A stretch of 64,000 bases of DNA from Solea solea (Eukaryota > Chordata > Actinopteri > Pleuronectiformes > Soleidae), in contig NC_081143.1 in assembly GCF_958295425.1 (NCBI RefSeq), forward strand, positions 22,005,281-22,069,280. Direction: 5' to 3'. The notes beneath the pieces were generated by a model that saw nothing but the letters and a program-made list of their open reading frames with translations, did not search any database and was not told the DNA's origin. The position numbers were made by a program, and so were the translations under genes. Below are positions 56,619 to 64,000 of the stretch, one piece after another (the stretch's first letter is position 1; each line of letters begins with the position of its first letter).

Positions 56619-59600
56619 TAGAAACACTGGGTTTGGACATAAATTGATTAATTTCTTGTAGGTGACTTTGTGGAGAGTCAAAATCCCTGTTAGAGTGAAT
56701 TATGGCAGCTGTACAAGAATTACATTGTACAGCAGTTTGTACAGCAATATGTGATGCAATCAAGTGCAAGAGGCCCACCACGGGGAAGGAGGAAAAAAAT
56801 CTCAATAATTTTGAAGCATATCTAGAGTTATAACAGAGGGCTGGCAGTTACGGTGTTTCTGAAAAATTTAATTTTAGACTCTCTTTCATTTCATCCTTCA
56901 TATTCATATAGTAAAACATCAATCAACCTTGTCAATTCTTGAAAAAAGTTTGCAGATTAAGGCAGGTAATACATGTTACTTGTTGTCTAAACAATCCTTG
57001 TACAAATGGTAAAATTGCCCTGTCCTTCATGTGATGTTCATCTTCAACTATTTTCATATGCTACTGACTTTGTATGGCAGACAGTTTGTAGAATCAACTC
57101 AAAAGAAACCACAATGTTTATGTAGTTTGGTCTGTCTGTCGCACAGGCTTCAGAAGGTATTAGGACTACTGAATCATTTTTTAAGTTTTAATATTTTAAC
57201 TGAATAAAATTGCCATTTTGCCCATCAAATACGCTCCAGACCATATGGGCTCTGACTAAGTATTTAATCTACCTGGATATTAGCCAGATTTTAGTATTTT
57301 TCAGCAAAACTGTCTTATAAGCGGTTAGTACGGCAACAATAGGAATTTTTATGGCAGACTTGACAAGTGTTAATGATTTCATTAGCAATGGCACTGATCA
57401 GCTCATTTAAGACAGATGCTGGGAAAGTTAAAATGGAATGAAGCCATCATTCATTTGATTGATAATACCTGTGTTTTCCTCCTGTGAGCTGTCAAAATGT
57501 CTGCCATGAAATAATCCAACAGACAAGGTTTGTACAAAGCCTAAAAGTGAAGATTACAGCTGTGTTTGGGTCAAAAAAAAAATGGGGTAGATTGTGGCCA
57601 TCTATTTTGTTTTTTTTCATTTGATTTTTAGTGTGATCTTAAAAACCTCAATAACTTGACCCAAGATTACCAATATTCGACCCTACTGTCTCACCTGAAG
57701 TAGTTCTTCTTGTTGTCTCCTGTGCTCATCTTGCAGGGCTCTGATCTGAGCAGCATGGGCTTGTTTCAATTGCTCCTCCTTGTTCCCTTGACTGCCATGG
57801 CCATCGTAATGCCGCACAGTAGCTAAAACAATAAGATAAACAGTGTACCATATATAGATATTGTCAAATATAAAGATTAAAAATTGTTGGGATGATGAAA
57901 ATCCAGAGAAACACGACAGGAGAGTTGAAAACCGGTCCTGGTCTTACCTTTGGGAGTGCTTGAGCAGGGTCTGACCACAAGACCTGCTCCTCTGCTGGTA
58001 TCTGGACTCTTTTCTGTGGTCTCCCCTGTCGTGTGCATGAGCAGTCTCCGTTTGACCTTGGATATCCCATCTTGCCCTTCACCCCCACTCTCTGGCGTCA
58101 GCAGGTGCTTCTCGTGTACAAGATTTTCTCTTGAGTCCAAGTCAGACCCCAAGCCTTCAAGAAGCCACAGGCCAGAAGGAGTGTCCACATCAAACGACTT
58201 GTTGAGAGACAGTGAGTGAGCAGAGTTGTGCCCTTTAACCACCATTTCATTCCTCCTTTCCACCTCATGGTTACTGGTATCTGACAGCACTGTGTCTTTG
58301 CATGGAACCACAATTTCAGGTGGAGTAGTTCTGAACGCATCAGGAATCCGCAGCCACTGTGCAGCAGACAGGATACATTTAGCTGGTGGTTGCTGCTTCC
58401 GACAGCTGCCATGAAGCCCTTGACACTTTGTAAGTCCTTCTTTACCTTTTTCCTTTAATCTCTCTACGGCTAAGGTTTTGACTAGCCTGATCTCTCTTAA
58501 ATTAACTGCCTCTTTTTTTTCCGCCTGTATGACGGCAGGGACATCCTCTAAATCACTTAAGTTTACTTCAGATCCTTTATCTTCATGCATGTTTTTGCTA
58601 TTGTCAAGTGATTGTCTTCTTTGCATGTGTTCCATATATTTAGCACCACTGCTCTCCACAGTGTCATTCCCCAGCTTGTCCTCCAAAAGGTCACATCTAT
58701 TTTGCCTCAGCTGCATTTCAACATCATCTTCACTTTGCTTAGAGTGCTCGGCAGCGTCTGAATTGAACTCACTTTGCGGGTTGCTCTCAGTCTGGATGTG
58801 CTTGTCAAAGTTTTCTTTCATAGTGGACTCCAGATCTGAGAACATTACTTTCAGACTGGACAGGTTTGACTCAAGCTGATCTATGTGCACTGAACTCTTG
58901 GATAAAACGCTCCTTACGTCACCTTGAACTATCACATTCAAAGTGGAAGGCACTTCTCTGTGACTGCTGTGATATCTTTGGTTGCTTTCCTCTTCAGTAC
59001 TGTGGTCTTCTTTCACACCAGCAGAGAGCACAGCTTTCTCCTTTGAGGTCTGCACTCCGCCACCTTGGTCTTCAACTCTAACACTACCTTTGCTTTTGGC
59101 ATGGACAGGACTCATACAGACATTAAGTGCTGGGATAGTGTAACATTTTCTTACTTTCTGAAAAACACCTTTGGGACTGGTGTTACTCTGCTCAGTGGTC
59201 ATGTGAAAGGCTTCCTGCTCTGTGGAGGCTTCTGTTGACACAGACTGTTGATCAATTAAGGCAGTGATTTTATTAGATTTAATTATGACCTCTGGTGAAC
59301 TGTTTAGCTTGTTATTCTCAATAGTTGTTTGTTCCTCACTTTTAGTAATTTCCTTGGAATTCATGTCTTCCTTTAAATGACTGCTTTCAGATTTACCATT
59401 GATCTTTTCTCTAATGTGCTCAGTTTCAATCAGTCTTTCATTTTCCCAGGATTTCTTCAATGACATTTCCATTGTTGGAATAAACGCGTGTCTCTTCTCC
59501 TTAGTTTTCTTCTCCTCTGCAGTCTCGTAAGGGGACTCGTCATTCTCCTTATCTGAGAGATTTTGCTCTTCTGGCCTTGTTTTTGGCTGTGGAGTCCTTT

Positions 59601-61630
59601 CCTGAAGTTTAGTGTTTTTGGCTTGGTTCCTAAGCATTCGCTGACGCCGCCGATACTCCTGAGATTTCTTCAGCAGAGCCTGGAGACTCAGACGATATGG
59701 CTCCTCAGATGGCTCTGCTTCATCTTCACGGTTGTCTACTGGTTCTTTATCTGTGGGTTCGTGCTGACTACATAGATGTGTTGTTGGATCCTGATGGGAG
59801 CTTAATGTCTCCGATAACTCTGGGTTAACTGAAAAGTCACTGTTCTCTGGCGATGAGACTGGGTCTTTACTTCTGTCCGAAATGTGATCTTTGTCAAGGT
59901 CGAGTAGTGCAGCAGACTGATAGCTATCTCCTCTAAGTGACTTCTCCACATAACTGTTTTCACATTTGTCTGATGTTAATTGCTCACCTATAAATGAATC
60001 CTCGTGGAATGAGGTGCAACGAATGTCTTTTACTGTTATAAAGTTATTACAATAGGATGACTCCAGTCCACTGTTCTCTAATTCCTCTCCATCTACTGGT
60101 GAGTGGCTGATAATTTCTGGCATCTTGGTGATTGTGTTTGAGGTGCTGTGAAGGAAGAAGCTTTCTATACTGTAAACATCCTCTGAGCCACAACTCTCAC
60201 TACCTGCGTCAATCACTTCAGAAACACAGATGGTGTTGTCAACATTCTCACAAGTCATGTAACCAGAGGATAGTGACTGGTGGACTGCACCATCGGGGAA
60301 AACCCGAGGAATTGGCTGTGCTCCTCGTTGGCTGTCATGTTGGTTAAGAAGGCAGCCTTCAGAGTAACTTTGCTGAGGTGTCACATCAGGACTAAAAAAG
60401 GCACTAGACATCGCTGATGTCACTGAAGGAAGAGAAGACTCATCTTCTCCTGTCTTCACAGTGGATGGTGAGAATGACAGATCATCCTTTGTTTCTATTA
60501 AAAAATGACAGTTTGACTCTGATCCACCACTTGTGTTCAGGCAATATAGAGATTCTGTGTTAGTATCTGGCTCCTGAAGCAACTCCTCCAGTGTTGGTAA
60601 CTTCCTTAGCTGCAATTAATGAGGAAAAGCAAAGAAGATTATGTCTAACTGTAATAAAAAAAAAAAACAGCATTGCAGAAATGTTGTACGATTGCAAAAG
60701 GGAATAATCAGGGCATTGGTTACCTGAACACTGTGCAGAATAGTTTGAACATAGGCCATTCTGGGATCATCCTTCAGCTTCCTTTGGCCAGCAGCTGTCT
60801 GTGCTGCATCTCTGTGTCGCTGCATCTCCTCCCTCTGCTCTGCTGAGAGCTGTTATGATCACACAGAAAAATGTGATAATATGTGAATTAAAGATGGGAT
60901 GAATGAAAGATGAATAGTCATAGTGATAAAGACATTTTAGAAATTAGAAAAGTCTATTTCATCCTTCGGGAATCGGCGTATAGAAATCCCAAACTTCTCC
61001 CATTTAAGAAGACATTTCAGTCTGTTTACAATAGATTGAGAAAGTTTATTGTGTCCTGTATTTTCTTTCTGAAAAAAGCAACTTTTCAAGCCACTACAGC
61101 ATTGTTGTTCTTCGTAAATTCTTCAAATTCTCACGGAACTTTTGAAAAATATAAATAAACAAATACAAAGTAGGAACAGATTTACTGCACTTAACTGTCT
61201 CGGTTACTGGGATTTTGTGATCCATTACTTTCATCATTGTACTTATGATAAGTTTAGTGTTCAGAGATAAGATGTAAAACATTGTTTATCTAAAATCCCC
61301 AGAGACCAATGGTTTTTCCATCCATCATAAACAAATGATGAGCATGCCAAGACTTGACCTAACATGATGCGACTTAACAGAATAATGTGCATCGCTGTGC
61401 CACTGACACTACAGAAAGAAACAACCCAGTGGGACAGTTTTTAGTGGACTTTCCAGGTTCCGCTTTTATTAGTGTAAAGGTGCTCATACCAGAGGAGGAA
61501 GAATGGGTCGTCCATAGATTCGGATGAGAGAGGTCGTAGTTGAAGATCTGTGGTGTTCTTCTTCATCATACTCCTCTCTCTTCCTCAGCTGGATGAGACG
61601 ATGCTGCACAAACTCGTCGTAGTCTTCCAT
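24550..61630 (-). CDS. ccp110: Centriolar coiled-coil protein of 110 kDa (CP110)
   Basis: Caps the distal end of centrioles, restrains ciliogenesis and supports centriole duplication with CEP97 (family knowledge). Exons: 61490-61630, 60724-60849, 57948-60609, 57695-57822, 28555-28656, 27980-28096, 27772-27873, 26498-26617, 25232-25305, 24550-24709. Junctions are GT-AG and in phase; 1243 residues. Marks of the family as I recall human CCP110: SLIRIYGRPILPPL near residues 33-47, a charged helix ending in VQLRK at the exon 2/3 junction, SLQALLKKSQEY in the large exon 3 (887 codons), a Gln/Glu-rich coiled coil in exon 4, AAVKGFLTRRLLRTE in exon 6, LRAARYDFYDIFFSLSAAER in exon 8 and LSAATRKSLERKK in exon 9. 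Exon 3 is serine/acid-rich and looks disordered. Intron 4 (28657-57694) carries the giant repeat array. A short extra exon inside intron 4 cannot be excluded, but phases fit without one. Confidence 0.93.
25015..25135. repeat. Possible MITE fragment in ccp110 intron 9
   Basis: Contains GACCCCGCCCACGTTGAGG, a GTAATGGAAAACCAG block and GAGTCGAGACGTGGCGGG, a combination seen in dispersed fish elements as I recall. Ends are not defined. It lies between exons 9 and 10. Confidence 0.35.
25625..26306. mobile_element. MITE with TTAAAGGTCCAGT termini
   Basis: Left end TTAAAGGTCCAGTGTGCAAC and right end CAAACTGGACCTTTAA are inverted repeats of each other. The interior blocks GGTGTATAATCAC, CTGCCATCTTGCACTGCCATG and GTTGCAATCTACATTCTCAC match the layout of a common non-autonomous fish DNA transposon that I recognise but cannot name. 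A different sequence at about 25850-26010 with GTACCGTACTGTAC and GATGGAAACACAGCATTA looks nested inside it. It is in ccp110 intron 8. Confidence 0.75.
27877..27902. repeat. (CA)n microsatellite beside the ccp110 exon 7 acceptor
   Basis: On the minus strand this is a (TG)n run ending right at the exon 7 acceptor AG (27874-27875), so it replaces the usual pyrimidine tract. Length variation here could affect splicing (inference). Confidence 0.9.
28657..29637 (-). other. ccp110 intron 4, part upstream of the exon 5 acceptor
   Basis: About 1 kb between exon 5 and the repeat array. It is purine-rich on the + strand from 28800 to 29050 (GAGAGG and GAAGG blocks), with short TG, GACA and CA repeats. 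No exon was found. Open frames here are low-complexity. Confidence 0.6.
29696..29728 (+). other. Perfect hairpin at the repeat-unit head
   Basis: Outer stem TAGGGTTC with GAACCCTA, inner stem GCAAC with GTTGC, AAG loop, and GA/AA bulge between stems. It is followed by an ATT microsatellite. The same head, sometimes with one outer-stem mismatch (GAAACCTA), starts units at 29638, 32637, 43854, 46323, 48798 and 51349. A second full head lies just after 48798, as here. It is likely a terminus of the founding element. Confidence 0.8.
29744..29775. repeat. (ATT)n microsatellite in unit 1
   Basis: Trinucleotide run directly after the hairpin head. Related runs follow the heads of other units (about 32683-32706, 48897-48929, 51396-51424) and differ in length between units. 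Confidence 0.9.
30558..30571. promoter_or_regulatory. RFX X-box palindrome, unit 1 (recurs in all ten units)
   Basis: GTTGCCATGGCAAC, a perfect inverted repeat matching the RFX X-box form (GTNRCC, spacer, RGYAAC). Copies in the other units: 33499-33512 (one change, GTTGCTATGGCAAC), 35916-35929, 39879-39892, 42280-42293, 44704-44717, 47179-47192, 49712-49725, 52217-52230, 54650-54663. It is a sequence match only; binding is untested. Confidence 0.7.
30712..30730 (-). promoter_or_regulatory. CTCF-like core motif, unit 1 (about four per unit)
   Basis: The + strand reads AGCGCCCCCTGGTGACAGC; its complement contains ACCAGGGGGCGCT, the CTCF core as I remember it. Unit 1 has others at about 30395-30409 (AGCGCCTCCTTGTGG), 31033-31047 (AGCGCCTCCTGGTGG) and 31178-31190 (AGCGCCCCCTGGT). 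All four share one orientation and recur in other units, with base changes in units 2, 8 and 9. Binding is untested. Confidence 0.55.
31309..32410. repeat. Unit 1 sub-repeats, five copies of 236-246 bp
   Basis: Successive copies anchored on CTACAGGAAGTGG start near 31315, 31561, 31797, 32033 and, diverged (CAACAGGAAGTGG), 32269. Each copy carries ACAGGAAGT about four times with different following bases. Other units carry three copies (for example from about 34256, 36673 and 52974). Each copy looks like a diverged dimer of a module of about 120 bp, because the blocks around GATATGT, CCTGAACA and CAGGAAGT recur at half the period. Confidence 0.85.
32507..32636. repeat. 130-bp GC-rich quasi-palindrome at the end of unit 1
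   Basis: The arms start AAAATAACTAGTACCGCGCG on the left and end with the matching inverted sequence on the right. Nested inverted pairs inside include TGAACGGGT with ACCCGTTCA, CACGCGGG with CCCGCGTG, and GAGCCG with CGGCTC. It is CpG-dense against an AT-rich background and preceded by one to three copies of a 16-mer, AAAATAACTAGTACTG. It recurs at the end of each unit; the copy ending unit 5 (about 43850) lacks its right arm. The layout is MITE-like, but no transposase or clear target duplication was found. Confidence 0.8.
37535..39068 (+). mobile_element. Second, divergent hairpin-ended element inside the array
   Basis: Begins TAGGGACCGAGCACTCACAC with a hairpin head (outer GGACC-type stems, inner GCAC/GTGC stems) repeated in about five varied modules over 37535-37730. 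An ATT run follows at about 37736-37766. The body has GGCCATCTTGGATTTGGCG and four sub-repeats of about 125 bp with ACAGGAAGTAG (near 38513, 38640, 38767, 38892). The end is GCTGCTTGCAGCTTTAA, holding the palindrome GCTGC-TT-GCAGC. It shares the plan of the main unit but little sequence. No protein-coding domain was found. Confidence 0.75.
56300..56460 (+). repeat. Second copy of the GGTTAG-tailed interspersed repeat
   Basis: Contains CTGACCTTGTCAGGACCACT, GAGGAACTGGTTAAATTTAG, TTGAATTGTAGTTAGGTTAG and TATGGTTAAGGTTAGGGAT, in the same order as at 1945-2107. It starts almost directly at the right edge of the array. Confidence 0.7.
56584..56616 (+). repeat. A33 homopolymer
   Basis: Uninterrupted run of 33 A. 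It may be a retroposed tail, but no recognisable element lies upstream and no flanking duplication was seen; its length may be affected by assembly. Confidence 0.9.
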
Positions 61631-62160
61631 CGAGGTGCATCGGGAGGCGGTGGTTAGATACAGCAGTTAGATACGTTATCGGGCTGTTTTTGCTAACATT
61701 CGCTTCCGATTAGCTAACCAAGGTAGCTAACGCTAAGCTGGTTAGCTATCAAAATATACCAAAGTGGTAATGTAGAAATGTTGAAATATGCACAATAACA
61801 ATGCTAAGCAGATACAGACTCGGTCTGCAATGTTACATCTTATATATACGCAGCAGAAATGGTCTATAAAGTTAGCAAACAGTGGCGTGTGATGGTCACT
61901 GTTTACGTTTACCCGCCTCTGCTCCCGGAGCAACACACAGTGACAGTTGGAGACCGCCGAGGCGCTTAAAAACCCCGGAGTGGATCTGTGGAAGGTTTGT
62001 GGATTTATCACACAGCTACCTAACGAATATATACACTATAAATGTCTATAAAGCACAACTCTAATAAAAGGACATATTGCAGCATTCAGCAAAAACACAA
62101 CCACTTCTTTGAAGATATTGCTAAGGAGGAGTCTCGCAGCACCCGATAACGGTCCATGTT
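61631..62160 (-). promoter_or_regulatory. ccp110: ccp110 5'UTR and promoter region
   Basis: Upstream of the ccp110 start. It contains GCTAAC/GTTAGC blocks near 61695-61745 and a CpG-richer segment with CCGCCTCTGCTCCCGGAGC near 61913-61931. No X-box as good as those in intron 4 was noticed here. No divergent gene could be read on the + strand. Confidence 0.35.
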
Positions 62161-62800
62161 TTTTATAATCCACACCACAGATTGTAGTCTACACGAATAA
62201 GAGCCAGACGTGAGGGAGGGCCGGCGATAACTTGATACTGCCACCTACAGCCCTGACTGGCTTCTTGACAAAGATGTGCAGGTGTTGAAGAAACATGAAA
62301 CCAGAGCCGGATCGAACCGTCATGTGGGTTTAAACCGGATTTGATTTGATGCCAGCGAACTCCTCACACTCTAGACTGAATAAAGTGTAATTTTTTTCCC
62401 TTCACAGCAGATATTTGGAGACATTGGAAAAGCGATGGATGAATCTAATGACTTTGCAGCAACTAAGTAAATGTCTCTACATAATCTAAATATATAAATA
62501 TATTAAAGGGGTTTTATGTTTTATCAAAACAGCAGTAAAAATGAATAACTGATAACTAAATGAACCGTTAATGCCAACTACATTATCATTGAATATAGCT
62601 ATTAAAAATATGCAAAAACTACATGACATGTGTTAAGTCTTTTCTGTGTTAAATTGTGAAGAAAAATGCAAAAAAAAGAAAGAACATTGCTATGGTAATA
62701 AGAATCAACCTGAATACCTTTAAAAGCAACCTATGTCTAATCTCGTTTTTAATCTCAGATCTAAAAAATAACAATCGTAAAACCACAAGCTGCACAAACA
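62161..62800. other. Intergenic spacer right of ccp110
   Basis: No gene or clear repeat recognised. AT-rich, with only short open frames on both strands. Confidence 0.5.
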
Positions 62801-64000
62801 CTGTTCCATTTTAAAACAGGTTTATTGGTCATATACAAAATAAAGTAAGCTGTTATCAACAAACATACAGTATATACATAAATAAATTAAAAGATGCATC
62901 AGACTGATGACGAGACAGTTAATTTCATGATTACCAGTACCTTGTCATCATCACTTACATATCTACAAATTGCAAAAAAAAAGAAAAAGGGAACAATAAT
63001 TTAGAAGATAAATACTTACAAAGACTGTCACATTTTAAGTATTTTCCCATAGAAAGTACTGTCATAGAATAATTTATTACACCCCATACAGAAATATTAC
63101 AAAACACAGAAGGGCCTTTCTGAACTCACACAAAGTCGCTATTTTTCTACAGCTTTACACCGACCATTTTATACACGTCATAACACAAAAATACTCCAAG
63201 AGCAACCTGACCAAACGCTCACAAATATTAGAGGAACTTTGAAAAGGACAATAATAACAATAAAAGTATACATGATGTAAGGGCAGGGGCAACATTATTA
63301 TTATTAAATGTATTATATTTATTATTATATTTAAATGATTAAAAACAAAAAAACTTTTAAAGTCCAGTGGTGTGATTCACTAGACAGGAAGAAAAAAAAA
63401 AAGAGAGCGAGAGATGGGACAAGTAGGGTGGATGTTTTATCAGATGTGTCTCCACCACTCCTCTCCGCCTCTGTAATAAAACATTTATAGATGCAGTTAA
63501 GGAGCAGTTGCTTCAGTCTGTGATGAAACGGCCTCTTTATAAGAAGAAGGGTATGACCTCTGTGCGGGTGGTGTCTTACAAGCTCATAAACTCAGTTATG
63601 AAAAGCCCCTGTCGTCTGCTGACCACACTGTTGGTCACCACTGTTGTCCAGTCCAGTGGAAGTTAGGATTAGACGTCTGCGCGGTGTTTTCACCTCACCT
63701 GTGTAGAGGAAGCGCTGGACAATAAAAAGTCATCGTGTCAAATCAAAATCACAATTTGAAACAACGCGATTACCAAATTGCAAAGGCTGCGATTTAACCT
63801 TTTTAAAATGTTTAATGCCAATTTTAAAAAAAAATAGTAGACTGAAAAGAAAGAAAAAAAGGAAGAAAGGTTCATACACTTAAAATCATTACTTCAATTT
63901 GTGTCACTTAAATTAATTAAATGCATTCACACTAAAAAAAATATGCAAGTTATATGTAGACAGGCCACGACACATAAGATGTTAAGGAGACAAACTGTTG
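62801..64000 (-). other. Probable 3'UTR of an unidentified minus-strand gene
   Basis: A minus-strand AATAAA (TTTATT on + at about 62820-62825) is followed on its transcribed upstream side by about 1.2 kb of AT-rich sequence with no open frame and no splice-like structure, as expected of a long 3'UTR. The coding part would lie beyond 64000. The gene cannot be named from this sequence. Confidence 0.35.

Larger units (their letters stand above)
56284..57694 (-). other. ccp110 intron 4, donor-side flank of the array
   Basis: AT-rich intron between the right end of the array and the exon 4 donor at 57694. It contains the second GGTTAG-type repeat and a poly-A run. No exon was recognised. Confidence 0.6.

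Noticed and set aside
62440..62470. A + strand ATG (GATGAATCTAATGAC) considered as a start codon of a gene divergent from ccp110
   Set aside because: The frame closes within a few codons and no donor site with matching downstream exons was found.

Overview
This window is vertebrate nuclear DNA, almost certainly from a teleost fish. It has intron-rich genes with GT-AG junctions, a first exon of the Gv class of G-protein alpha subunits (kept in fish, lost in tetrapods), and several interspersed repeats typical of fish genomes. No bacterial or viral genes were seen.

All recognisable genes lie on the minus strand, head to tail. From right to left: an unidentified gene represented only by a probable 3'UTR (about 62.8-64.0 kb); ccp110, a centriole cap protein (coding 61630 down to 24550, 10 exons); sirt7, a nucleolar NAD+-dependent deacylase (22793 down to 19051, 10 exons); pcyt2, ethanolamine-phosphate cytidylyltransferase (16334 down to 8087, 12 exons); and the first two coding exons of a Gv-type alpha subunit (5039 down to 2757), which continues past the left edge. 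I assembled the exons by reading splice sites and codon phase. The three complete models give proteins of 1243, 405 and 402 residues with no frame breaks. The genes share no pathway: they cover membrane phosphatidylethanolamine synthesis, chromatin/rDNA control, centriole/cilium control and signalling.

The striking region is ccp110 intron 4, about 29 kb long. From about 29.64 to 56.28 kb it holds ten direct tandem copies of a 2.4-3.0 kb non-coding unit. A related but different 1.5 kb element sits between units 3 and 4. Each unit has a hairpin head in six of ten copies (with an ATT run), a body of about 1.5 kb, three (five in unit 1) sub-repeats of 236-246 bp rich in ACAGGAAGT, and a 130-bp GC-rich quasi-palindrome at its end. 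Every unit also carries an RFX X-box palindrome (nine exact, one with a single change) and about four co-oriented CTCF-like cores. The host gene controls ciliogenesis and RFX factors control ciliary genes, so this is the part most worth a second look. The motif assignments are read by eye and binding is untested.

The remaining DNA is introns, UTRs, CpG-rich promoter regions, microsatellites and scattered degenerate fish transposons.
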